Below, piece by piece: positions 1-7,697 of a stretch of DNA of 21,243 bases (position 1 is its first letter; each line of letters starts with the position of its first letter). Both the position numbers and the translations under genes were made by a program. Source of the DNA: an uncultured Lachnospiraceae bacterium (GTDB lineage: Bacteria > Bacillota > Clostridia > Lachnospirales > Lachnospiraceae). Below the pieces are notes generated by a model. The model saw only the letters and a program-made list of their open reading frames with translations. It had not been told where the DNA came from and did not search any database. The stretch spans positions 1 through 21,243 of the forward strand of contig CAMWXF010000002.1 of the NCBI GenBank assembly GCA_947178115.1, written 5' to 3'.

Positions 1-906
1 CTCTATGCTCAGCTTCTTGACCGGTCTGACAAAACGCCATCGCTTCCAAGCCACAGGTATCATCTTCAAAAGCTCCGGCAGCTTTACAACCGCCGCTTTC
101 AGGAATGCCGGACTTTTCCCGTATCTGGCATAATCCTCTCCCAGGATTCCTTTCCATATTCTAATAATATTCGTCTCATAGAACCGCTGCCGCAGCCTTC
201 TTATAAAAGGATCGACACGCATATACCATGGTTTCATCTGATCGGGCTGCAAAGAGGCCCACCTGTCAAACACCTCCGCCGTCTTCCCCTCCAGCGGAAT
301 CTCATCCAAACTACTGTGTTCATACTGCTTTAGCAGCTTGTCATACTCTGCGGTCAGTTTCGGTTCGTCTATCGTAAAATCATCGAGCGGATATCTTCTA
401 AACGGGATGAAGCAACTGTGTACAAGCTTAATCGGTATATGAAGATACCTGCAAAGACGATAAATAATAAGGTCATACCCTTCATGCGGTATCGCTGACA
501 GGAATACATGCGTAATCTGCTTCCTTACTAAAAAATTGTACCAGAAAAAAACATTGTGCATATAAACAGTATAATGGCTGTTCCAATCCGGTTCAATCTG
601 AAAATCCGGATATAACTCAAACCTTCTCTGCTGGTGCATGATCTCCATACTGTACCTGTTCATGTACTGTATGACATCGTCTTCCAAGGCAATATAGTTT
701 TCTGACTCCTGCTGCTGATCACAATAGATCCCCTGCGCGGCATGCTCGCGCAGAACGCATTCCCCATATGCCTCATAGATGGGTAGTTCTTCCGATTTGC
801 CCACCACCATATATAAAGCATCCGGTTTTGTCTTCTCTTTAATATCCTCTATGGCCCGGCCACTCAGTTCCTTCTCCCCCACCAGACTCATCAATAAATT
901 AAGCAT
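1..906 (-). CDS. Capsule-polysaccharide-type protein, possible GT-B transferase (3' end outside window)
   Basis: An open frame runs from ATG at 906 to the left edge (302 codons) with no stop, so the C-terminus is missing. The start is well set: GGGAGG lies six bases upstream, and the gene overlaps the end of the ABC exporter by 8 bases, so the two are translationally linked. There is no signal peptide. The middle of the protein has a hydrophobic strand ending in a PHEGYDL motif (THVFLSAIPHEGYDL) followed by a short basic stretch (HSCFIPFRRYPLDD). I associate this layout with large cytoplasmic capsule-polysaccharide proteins of the KpsS/LipB-like GT-B type, but this is from memory and the diagnostic C-terminal half is not in view. 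Position after a flippase in a glycan operon supports a glycan role. Exact function unknown. Confidence 0.75.
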   Translation of the reverse strand, partial: MLNLLMSLVGEKELSGRAIEDIKEKTKPDALYMVVGKSEELPIYEAYGECVLREHAAQGIYCDQQQESENYIALEDDVIQYMNRYSMEIMHQQRRFELYPDFQIEPDWNSHYTVYMHNVFFWYNFLVRKQITHVFLSAIPHEGYDLIIYRLCRYLHIPIKLVHSCFIPFRRYPLDDFTIDEPKLTAEYDKLLKQYEHSSLDEIPLEGKTAEVFDRWASLQPDQMKPWYMRVDPFIRRLRQRFYETNIIRIWKGILGEDYARYGKSPAFLKAAVVKLPELLKMIPVAWKRWRFVRPVKKLSIE

Positions 907-2692
907 GACCGGCCTCCCTGTTGTTCTGCAAAACCGCTTTGCCGTTCGTAATCTCATACACCGCATCACAGCTCTTGATCGTGGTGAGCCTATGTGCCAC
1001 AATAATCAGCGTCTTATGGCCCTGCAGAGATTCGATCGCCTCCATCACAGCGGATTCCGTTTCATTATCCAGTGCGGAGGTAGCCTCATCCAGCACTATA
1101 ATATCGGGGTCATAGTACAATGCCCTGGCAATGGCCACCCGCTGTCTCTGACCGCCCGAAAATTTCACTCCACGTTCTCCCACGATCGTATCAAGCCCGC
1201 CCGGCAGCCCTTTCACAAACTCCTTAAGCTGGGCCTGCTCTAAGGCCTCCCAGACATTTTCCTCATTAATCTCTTTTTGGTCTATACCGAATGCCACATT
1301 ATTCCGAATCGTGTCATCTGTCAGATATACGCTCTGCGGCACATATCCGATCGTATGGCTCCATGTCCCGGGGATCTCTCTGATGTCGATATCATCCATA
1401 TATATAGCGCCCGTCTGTGTAGGAAGAAGACCGAGAATCATATCCGCAAGCGTTGTTTTGCCGGCGCCGGATGCCCCGATAAACCCGACCGCCTGCCCTT
1501 TCGTAATCGTCATATCCAAATCCTTGATAATGTACTTTTCCGTATTCGGGTATTTCCAGCTTACCTGTTTCAGGCATATCTGCCGTTGAAATTTATGCGC
1601 CTGCTTCTCTCTGTCTGCTAATGCCGGCTGTTGTCTTAAGTCGGTTTGCTCCGAAATTTTCTGCACCTCGCAGATGTTCTTATAGACATCGTTCATGGTC
1701 GCCCGATAATAGACAATAATATTATAATTATTCGTAATCTTACCAACCGAAGGAAGAATGCGGAATGCCGCCATTGCAAAAGCCGCCGCGTTTGAAACAA
1801 ACTCCGTTCCGTTCTGTCCTGTCAGAGATTTTATGCACAACATTGCAATAAAAGTAACAATGCATATCCCCTCGATCACATAGGCCGGACACTCCGAGGC
1901 AAAGTTTTTGATCGCATTTGCCCTGTTCTTTCCCGTCACCGCCTCTTCATAGCTCTGTGCGAAATAAGTCTGTCTTCCCGTCACCAGCACATCCTTAATG
2001 CCGTTAAACGCTTCATTGACCGCCTTAATGCAGCGCTGATGGTATCCCAGTGAATTCTGCCCCTGACGGCGCATATTTTTATGAAAAACCGCAATAATGA
2101 TCACCAGCGCAAATGCAGCCGAAATTCCAAGGGTAACCGCCATCATGCAGTCTGTCACAAACAGCACGATAATGATCATCAGGGTGGACATACATTCCAT
2201 AATAATCGTAAACACACTGGTCAGCGTGGAAGATATACCCGTAATATCATAAATAATACTGCGCAGCAGCACCGTGCTGTTCGTATTGATATGAAATGTA
2301 TAGTCTCTGCTCAAATAAGAATTCATCAACCGCATGGATGTTTCCTGATCTACCTTACGAAAAAAACGATTCTTATAATAAGACAGAAAAGACATATATA
2401 TATTCTTGAATATATATATGGCCATGGTTCCACCCGAAATCAGCATTACCAGCTCCGTTGTGCTGTCAATATGCAGACATTCCCATATCCACTGCTTATT
2501 TGGATCATGCAACAGCTCCACCGGTGACAGAATGACCCCCACCATCGGCACCAGCACAGAAACACCCAGCATTTCCAAAAAAGAACCTATAAACATCAGA
2601 ATAAAAACGACAATACTTCCCCGTCTCTGTTCCGGCGTGAATATCTCATAAAATTGTGTATAGATCCCTTTGATCTGCTTTAAAATTTTCAT
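899..2692 (-). CDS. ABC exporter, fused permease/ATPase, PglK/MsbA-like glycolipid flippase
   Basis: This 597-residue half-transporter has an N-terminal membrane domain (about residues 25-335, five to six hydrophobic segments) and a C-terminal nucleotide-binding domain (about 370-590). Walker A is GASGAGKT at 406-413, the ABC signature SGGQR at 512-516, Walker B IIVLDE at 531-536, and the switch His lies in IIVAHRL. All catalytic elements look intact. Length and layout match homodimeric exporters such as MsbA and Campylobacter PglK, which flips a lipid-linked oligosaccharide. In this locus the natural cargo is the polyprenyl-linked glycan built by the neighbouring transferases (inference). 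The start ATG overlaps the legB stop as ATGA, and the stop overlaps the next gene by 8 bases, so expression is coupled on both sides. A drug or lipid exporter is possible but unlikely in this setting. Confidence 0.9.
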   Translation of the reverse strand: MKILKQIKGIYTQFYEIFTPEQRRGSIVVFILMFIGSFLEMLGVSVLVPMVGVILSPVELLHDPNKQWIWECLHIDSTTELVMLISGGTMAIYIFKNIYMSFLSYYKNRFFRKVDQETSMRLMNSYLSRDYTFHINTNSTVLLRSIIYDITGISSTLTSVFTIIMECMSTLMIIIVLFVTDCMMAVTLGISAAFALVIIIAVFHKNMRRQGQNSLGYHQRCIKAVNEAFNGIKDVLVTGRQTYFAQSYEEAVTGKNRANAIKNFASECPAYVIEGICIVTFIAMLCIKSLTGQNGTEFVSNAAAFAMAAFRILPSVGKITNNYNIIVYYRATMNDVYKNICEVQKISEQTDLRQQPALADREKQAHKFQRQICLKQVSWKYPNTEKYIIKDLDMTITKGQAVGFIGASGAGKTTLADMILGLLPTQTGAIYMDDIDIREIPGTWSHTIGYVPQSVYLTDDTIRNNVAFGIDQKEINEENVWEALEQAQLKEFVKGLPGGLDTIVGERGVKFSGGQRQRVAIARALYYDPDIIVLDEATSALDNETESAVMEAIESLQGHKTLIIVAHRLTTIKSCDAVYEITNGKAVLQNNREAGHA

Positions 2693-3672
2693 ATATTATA
2701 GCAATCCACCTTGTATTGATTCATGTTATCCCTGATCCATGCAATCGTTTCCGCAATACCTTCTTCAAATGTATACTGCATCCGCCAATCGGTCAACTGC
2801 ATGATCTTCGTATTATCTCCCAGCAGTCTGTTGACTTCACTCTTCTCAGGACGAAGTCTCTCCTCGTCACAAACGATGCGGGCGCGTGGATTAATTTGAG
2901 AAATAATTTCACCCGCCAGATCCCCGATCGAGATCTCCCGTTTCGTCGCAATGTTGATCTCCTGTCCGATCGTCCGCTCCGACTCGGCAATCGCGATAAA
3001 ACCGTTTGCCGTATCCTTTACATAGTTAAAATCTCTCGTCGGAGTCAAAGACCCCAGTTTAATCTCATCCTTTCCGGCAAGGAGCTGGGTGATAATCGTC
3101 GGAATTACGGCTCTGGCTGACTGTCTCGGCCCGTATGTATTAAAGGGCCTTACAATAGATACCGGAAGATTAAAACTGCGGTAAAAACTCTCCGCCAAAC
3201 GGTCTGCTCCGATCTTAGTAGCCGAGTAAGGCGACTGTCCCTGATAGGGATGCTTCTCGTCAATCGGCACATACTGCGCCGTACCGTATACCTCTGAGGT
3301 AGAAGTGATCAAAACCCGGGAAGTTTCCAGATCCCTTGCCGCCTGTAAGACATTCAGGGTTCCTTTAATATTCGTATCCACATAAGAATCGGGCGAATGA
3401 TAGCTAAACGGAATCGCAATCAATGCCGCAAGATGAAACACTTCATCAACGCCTCTCATCGCGGTGCGCACTCCATTCGGATCTCTGATGTCACCGCTGA
3501 AAATCTCGACGTGTTTCATGAGGTCCTCCGGCATTGTATCCAGCCATCCCCATGTATTAAAAGAGTTATAGTATACAAACGCTTTTACATCATATCCCTT
3601 CTTCACCAGTTCCTCTGTCAGATGACTTCCGATAAATCCGTCTGCTCCTGTAACTAATACTTTTTTCCCCAT
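2689..3672 (-). CDS. legB: LegB-type NAD-dependent sugar-nucleotide 4,6-dehydratase
   Basis: An extended short-chain dehydrogenase (327 residues from ATG 3672) that removes water from a nucleotide-linked GlcNAc to give the 4-keto-6-deoxy sugar, the first committed step towards legionaminic acid. The NAD-binding TGADGFIG is at residues 8-15, the dehydratase motif T125-S126-E127 follows, and catalytic Y149 and K153 lie in YSATK. Long stretches (WGWLD, NTYGPRQSARAVIPT, TPTRDFNYVKDT) are typical of LegB rather than RmlB or GalE. In Campylobacter the substrate is GDP-linked. The frame stays open up to a GTG at 3747, but ATG 3672 has GGGAG at good distance and places the Rossmann motif at the usual N-terminal position, so I chose it. 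It lies 91 bases after ptmE and overlaps the ABC exporter by 4 bases. Confidence 0.9.
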   Translation of the reverse strand: MGKKVLVTGADGFIGSHLTEELVKKGYDVKAFVYYNSFNTWGWLDTMPEDLMKHVEIFSGDIRDPNGVRTAMRGVDEVFHLAALIAIPFSYHSPDSYVDTNIKGTLNVLQAARDLETSRVLITSTSEVYGTAQYVPIDEKHPYQGQSPYSATKIGADRLAESFYRSFNLPVSIVRPFNTYGPRQSARAVIPTIITQLLAGKDEIKLGSLTPTRDFNYVKDTANGFIAIAESERTIGQEINIATKREISIGDLAGEIISQINPRARIVCDEERLRPEKSEVNRLLGDNTKIMQLTDWRMQYTFEEGIAETIAWIRDNMNQYKVDCYNI

Positions 3673-3763
3673 GCCTGCTCCCATCTGCTTTATACTGTCT
3701 TCACATACATATTTCTTATCGGTCTTATATTCTGCGGTCCAAGCCACCTGTACACCACATGTT

Positions 3764-4819
3764 CTACAGACTGCCCAGCCGCTCCTTCATCTTCTCCAAC
3801 TCATCAAACTGTCCCATATCCATCCATGCATCATCGCTGATCAGATAACTGCCTACTTTTTCTCCGTCTGCGATACACTTGTCGATCACATCGGTAATAT
3901 GGATAAATGTATTACTGGGAATTTTCTGTAAAAAGGACGGCTCAATCACATAGAACCCCGTGTTCACATAATAGTTAAACCGCGGTTTTTCCTTCAACTT
4001 CGTGATCTGTCCATCCTGCCCCAGTTGTACGGTTCCGTAAGGAATTTCAAACCTCTTCTCGGCACATACCATAGTTATCATATTGCCGCTCGTTCTATGA
4101 TGATCCAAAATATCAGCATAATCCGCATCAATCAGAATATCACAGTTAGACATGAAAAAAGTGTCCTGCACTCTGTCAGTCAACAGTCCAAGACCTCCAC
4201 CGGTTCCGAGATAGGTATCTTCTTCCACAAAAACAATATTTCTCGGCTCCTCACTGTCCGCATAATAAGCCTTAATAAAATCCTTCTTGTAATTGACGAT
4301 CATCATAACCTGCCTGCAGTCATACTCAGCAAAGCGATCCATGATATGCTCTGTGATCGTCTTGTCCCCCACCGGAATCAACGGCTTCGGAAGTATATCC
4401 GTATATGGCTTCAGTCTTGTCCCCTTACCTCCTGCCATAATAACAAGCAGCAAATCCAAACTGCGCTTTTCTTCTGCTTCCTTATCTCGAAACTCTTCTT
4501 TAATGAAACGGATCTTTACAATCTCTTCCCGCTCGTTGACGATCGGAACCGCCGTTATGGAATGCTTCCGCATCAAGACGGCTGCCTGATTCTCCTGATC
4601 CTCCTTGAGGTAAATCGGCTCCTTATGCGCAATCTCATAAACCGCACGTTCCAGACTTCCTCCGCCCAGAATATACCTGCGGATATCTCCGTCTGTCACC
4701 ACCGCGCGCAGCTTTAATCCCCGACACACAAAAGCGATGCCTCTTGCCCCCGCATCGATCTTTTTCATGGTATCAAAAACGCTGATATTTTCTTCTACGA
4801 TATAATTCAGAATATCCAT
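3764..4819 (-). CDS. ptmE: PtmE-type nucleotidyltransferase with N-terminal CBS pair (GlcN-1-P guanylyltransferase family)
   Basis: 351 residues from ATG 4819. Two CBS repeats occupy about residues 1-115 (with TDGDIRR at 42-48), followed by a sugar-1-phosphate nucleotidyltransferase domain from about 122, with AGGKGTRLKPYT at 129-140, the PKPL loop at 144-147 and a metal-binding SNCDILID. CBS plus nucleotidyltransferase is the PtmE architecture; Campylobacter PtmE makes the GDP-linked glucosamine precursor of legionaminic acid. Adjacency to legB supports the same role, though base specificity (GTP) is inferred from family. The frame is open up to 4870, but ATG 4819 has GGGA seven bases upstream and begins exactly where the CBS fold starts. 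ATG 4834 is an alternative. The CBS pair may bind a nucleotide for feedback control, which is not testable here. Confidence 0.87.
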   Translation of the reverse strand: MDILNYIVEENISVFDTMKKIDAGARGIAFVCRGLKLRAVVTDGDIRRYILGGGSLERAVYEIAHKEPIYLKEDQENQAAVLMRKHSITAVPIVNEREEIVKIRFIKEEFRDKEAEEKRSLDLLLVIMAGGKGTRLKPYTDILPKPLIPVGDKTITEHIMDRFAEYDCRQVMMIVNYKKDFIKAYYADSEEPRNIVFVEEDTYLGTGGGLGLLTDRVQDTFFMSNCDILIDADYADILDHHRTSGNMITMVCAEKRFEIPYGTVQLGQDGQITKLKEKPRFNYYVNTGFYVIEPSFLQKIPSNTFIHITDVIDKCIADGEKVGSYLISDDAWMDMGQFDELEKMKERLGSL

Positions 4820-4886
4820 CTTTATTCCCGTCATATGGTATATCTTTCCGTATCCTGCTGCATCATACAATCTTTGCCCGCACTCC

Positions 4887-6005
4887 TCAGACAGAGAGCA
4901 GCACGTCGATGATCCTCTCCTGATCCTCTCCCGTCAAATATGCCGAAAAAGGTATCGAAAACGTTCTGTCCGCATAGTCAACAGTATTTTCAAAAGTCTC
5001 ATCACCCATGAAGCAGTCTGCAAATACTTTCATACGATGCATCGGATTCGGATAATAAACAATCGTCGGAATCCCCTGCTCCTGCAGTTTTTCCCTGATC
5101 TCATCCCTGCGCTGTACGTTCTCGGCCAGAAGCGCATACTGTGCATAAGAAGACACCGTACCTTCACAGATATGAGGGATTACAAACTTATCCTTAAGCG
5201 CCTCGTCATATCTTCCGGCAATCTCCTGTCTTCTCGCAATCTCATCATCAAGACGTGCCAGCTTCGGCAGCATGACTGCCGCCTGCAGCGTATCCAGTCT
5301 CGCGTTCATACCGACTCTCACATTATCATACTTACTGCTCCCCTTGCCGTGAACCCTCAGGGATCTGAGCAGTTCATTCATCTCCTGACTGTCGGTAAAG
5401 ACTGCGCCGCCGTCTCCGTAACACCCGAGAGGCTTAGACGGAAAGAAGGAAGTCGCTCCTATGTCTCCCAGCGCCCCGCATTTCTTTCCATGATAAGAAG
5501 CTCCCATGCCCTGTGCGGCGTCTTCAATCAGCAGTAACCCGTATTGGTCCGCTAAACTGCGCAGTTTATCATAATCCGCCGGATTACCGATAAAGTCTAC
5601 TGCCACAATGGCTCTCGGCTTGAGCTTCCCTGCGGCGCACACAGCCTTGATCTGTCTCTCCAGGCTGTCCGGACAGATGTTATAAGTGTCTTTGTCAATA
5701 TCACAGAAAACTGGCTCCGCCCCAAGCATAAATGCAGGTTCCACAGATGCCACGAAAGTCATATCCGGGCAAAACACCGCATCTCCACTGCCGATTCCAT
5801 AAGCCATATAGATCAACTGCAGGGCATCCGTCCCGCTGGAACACCCCACCGCATAATTGACCCCCACATACGCGGCAAGCTTCTCCTCGAACTCTGACAC
5901 CTGTTTTCCTATAATAAAATCAGTGTCTGCCAAGACCTGACTGATATTACTGTCAATCTCCTGTTTCAGCGCACGATATTGCGCTTTTAAATCTATGAAT
6001 TCCAT
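4887..6005 (-). CDS. wbpE: WbpE-like PLP-dependent sugar aminotransferase (DegT/DnrJ/EryC1 family)
   Basis: 372 residues, full length for the family. The PLP lysine is K191 in SFFPSKPLGCYGDGG, the cofactor-contacting ED pair is at 161-162 in EDAAQ, and GTDAL is at 58-62. The opening EFIDLKAQY and the FFPSKPLGCYGDGG block closely resemble Pseudomonas WbpE, which adds an amino group to C3 of a UDP-3-keto-GlcNAc-uronic acid using glutamate. The N-terminus does not look like LegC, the C4 aminotransferase of legionaminic acid synthesis. Neighbours support the WbpE call: the WbpD-like acetyltransferase ends one base before this start, with the WbpB-like oxidoreductase just ahead of it. The ribosome site is GGAGG six bases from the ATG. 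It is the only aminotransferase in the window, so it may also serve the 4-keto sugar made by LegB (speculation). Confidence 0.88.
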   Translation of the reverse strand: MEFIDLKAQYRALKQEIDSNISQVLADTDFIIGKQVSEFEEKLAAYVGVNYAVGCSSGTDALQLIYMAYGIGSGDAVFCPDMTFVASVEPAFMLGAEPVFCDIDKDTYNICPDSLERQIKAVCAAGKLKPRAIVAVDFIGNPADYDKLRSLADQYGLLLIEDAAQGMGASYHGKKCGALGDIGATSFFPSKPLGCYGDGGAVFTDSQEMNELLRSLRVHGKGSSKYDNVRVGMNARLDTLQAAVMLPKLARLDDEIARRQEIAGRYDEALKDKFVIPHICEGTVSSYAQYALLAENVQRRDEIREKLQEQGIPTIVYYPNPMHRMKVFADCFMGDETFENTVDYADRTFSIPFSAYLTGEDQERIIDVLLSV

Positions 6006-6006
6006 C

Positions 6007-6579
6007 TTAATCCTCCACTACACCATCCGCCGTCACACTATACTTACGGCCGCATTCCGGGCAGCTCCATGCACTGGCTTCCCCCTGTAATTTACATCCG
6101 CACATACAGACATATCCAACATGCCTTCCGGGATTACCCACCACGAGATGATAAGCTCCTACGTCATGTGTCACTACCGTACCGGCTCCCACCATAGCGT
6201 ACCGGCCAACCGTGTTTCCGCACACAATCGTCGCATTGGCACCTATAGTAGCGCCCTTCCGAATGATCGTCTCCCTGAATTCGTGCTTTCTCTCTACGAA
6301 GCTGCGTGGATTGATCACATTCGTAAATACACAGTTAGGACCTAAGAATACATCGTCCTCGCAAACAACACCCTGATACAATGCCACATTATTCTTCACT
6401 TTGACATTGCTGCCTAAGCGTACCCCGCCCTCAACGAATACATTCTGCCCGATATTACAGTTCTCGCCGATAACCGAACCGCCCATGATATTACAAAACT
6501 GCCATATTCTCGTTCCGCTGCCGATCTGGGCATCATCGCTGATCAGACTGGTGGCATCTGCATGATACTCTTTACTCAT
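6007..6579 (-). CDS. wbpD: WbpD-like sugar N-acetyltransferase, left-handed beta-helix, with C-terminal Cys-rich ribbon
   Basis: 190 residues. From about residue 10 to 150 it is made of hexapeptide repeats (IGSGTRIWQF, VIGENCNIGQN, IRKGATIGANATIVCG), the acetyl-CoA-dependent LbH fold. The NPRSFVERKHEF segment near 90-101 and the closing VVGNPGRHVGYVC are typical of WbpD, which acetylates the C3 amine of a UDP-2-acetamido-3-amino-uronic acid. After the helix there is a Cys cluster (C158, C160, C162, C173, C176) ending CPEC, which looks like a small zinc ribbon. The start overlaps the stop of the WbpB-like gene as ATGA, and the stop is one base before the aminotransferase start, so the three are tightly coupled. 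Acting as the LegH step instead cannot be excluded. Confidence 0.87.
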   Translation of the reverse strand: MSKEYHADATSLISDDAQIGSGTRIWQFCNIMGGSVIGENCNIGQNVFVEGGVRLGSNVKVKNNVALYQGVVCEDDVFLGPNCVFTNVINPRSFVERKHEFRETIIRKGATIGANATIVCGNTVGRYAMVGAGTVVTHDVGAYHLVVGNPGRHVGYVCMCGCKLQGEASAWSCPECGRKYSVTADGVVED

Positions 6580-7664
6580 TCTTCTGCCTTTCCGTCAAAT
6601 CTGCCGACAAAGTCCATTGTGCTGCAGTTCGTCATCGGGAGCTTAACCGTCTTGCCCGTATAGGCCGCCTCATAGATCGCCAGCACCAACTCCAAAGCCC
6701 TGCGCCCGGCCTGCGCATCCACATAAGGCGCACGGTTTTGTTCGATTGCCTGAATCACATCCGCATACAGCTTGGAATGTCCGAAACCATATATATTCGG
6801 CGGATTCTCATGACACTCCTTCTTGACTTCTTCCGGATCATCCAGATAATCCGAGAAACGCCATTCCTCAATGATATTAACCGCCTCGCCGCCGGCCTTG
6901 ACGGTCCCTTTCTCTCCGAAGATATACAATGTCTCTTCCAGATTCCTGGGATATACATTGGTCGTACCTTCCACAATACCATAGCTTCCATTCTTAAATC
7001 TGATCAATGCAAGCCCCAGATCTTCCGCTTCAATATAATCATGTTTCAACCGGTCCGTGAAGCCTATGACCTCATCAACTTCATCGCCCATCATCCATCT
7101 TAAGAGATCAATATCATGAATACACTGGTTCATCAGGGCACCGCCGTCCTGTTCCCATGTTCCGCGCCATTTGGCACGTGCATAATACTCATAATCTCTC
7201 GCCCATCTGATGTGCGCCGTTCCGTAATAAAGTCTGCCGAACCGCTGCATCTCGATCGCTTCCCTGATCTTCAGGACAGACTTGTTAAATCTGTTCTGAT
7301 GACAGGCGCATACCTTAACTCCTTTATCTCGTGCACGCACTATGATCTCGTCCGCATCCTTTAGAGAGAGAGCAATCGGTTTTTCAATAATCAGATTGCA
7401 GCCCGCATCGATACAGTCTAATGCGATCTGTGCATGCTTTCCGCTCTCTGTCGCGATAGCTACAAGCTCCGGTTTTACCTCTTCCAACATCTTATGATAG
7501 TCTGTGTACTGCGCCACATCCGATGACAGTTTATGTTTCAGCACTTTATCCTTCATGTTGTCTGTGACAATATCACACAACGCCGCGATCTCCAAATGAT
7601 TATTCAAGGCTGCCACAATATGGTTCGGTGATATTCTGCCGCAGCCGATCAATGCATATTTCAT
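6576..7664 (-). CDS. wbpB: WbpB-like NAD-dependent sugar-nucleotide 3-dehydrogenase (Gfo/Idh/MocA family)
   Basis: 362 residues with an N-terminal Rossmann fold (GCGRISPNH at 7-15) and a C-terminal Gfo/Idh domain. The family's catalytic Lys is in EKP (94-96) and the catalytic His is H183 in NQCIHDIDLL. The segments CHQNRFN and WRGTWEQDGGALMNQ match WbpB, which oxidises C3 of UDP-GlcNAc-uronic acid. The C-terminus is somewhat longer than Pseudomonas WbpB. WbpD- and WbpE-like genes follow directly, the known pathway trio. The ribosome site AGAGG is five bases before ATG 7664, and the gene follows the GT4 gene after 33 bases. The 6-dehydrogenase that would supply the uronic acid (WbpA) is not in the window. 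Confidence 0.86.
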   Translation of the reverse strand: MKYALIGCGRISPNHIVAALNNHLEIAALCDIVTDNMKDKVLKHKLSSDVAQYTDYHKMLEEVKPELVAIATESGKHAQIALDCIDAGCNLIIEKPIALSLKDADEIIVRARDKGVKVCACHQNRFNKSVLKIREAIEMQRFGRLYYGTAHIRWARDYEYYARAKWRGTWEQDGGALMNQCIHDIDLLRWMMGDEVDEVIGFTDRLKHDYIEAEDLGLALIRFKNGSYGIVEGTTNVYPRNLEETLYIFGEKGTVKAGGEAVNIIEEWRFSDYLDDPEEVKKECHENPPNIYGFGHSKLYADVIQAIEQNRAPYVDAQAGRRALELVLAIYEAAYTGKTVKLPMTNCSTMDFVGRFDGKAEE

Positions 7665-7697
7665 AGTTACCTCTGTTTCTGCGCCGCTCTTCGCGCA

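Noticed and set aside
2692..2705. TGC-TATAAT extended -10 match on the minus strand just before the ABC exporter gene
   Set aside because: The start codon follows two bases after the hexamer, so a transcript would begin inside the gene without a ribosome site, and the -35 region is poor. It is coding sequence of the legB end.
3673..3747. N-terminal extension of LegB from a GTG at 3747
   Set aside because: No ribosome site before the GTG, and the extra 25 residues precede the Rossmann motif that normally starts the protein; ATG 3672 has GGGAG upstream.
4025..4717. Long plus-strand open frame of 230 codons opposite ptmE
   Set aside because: It lies wholly antisense to a well-supported gene, has no ribosome site worth noting, and its translation resembles no family; typical shadow frame.
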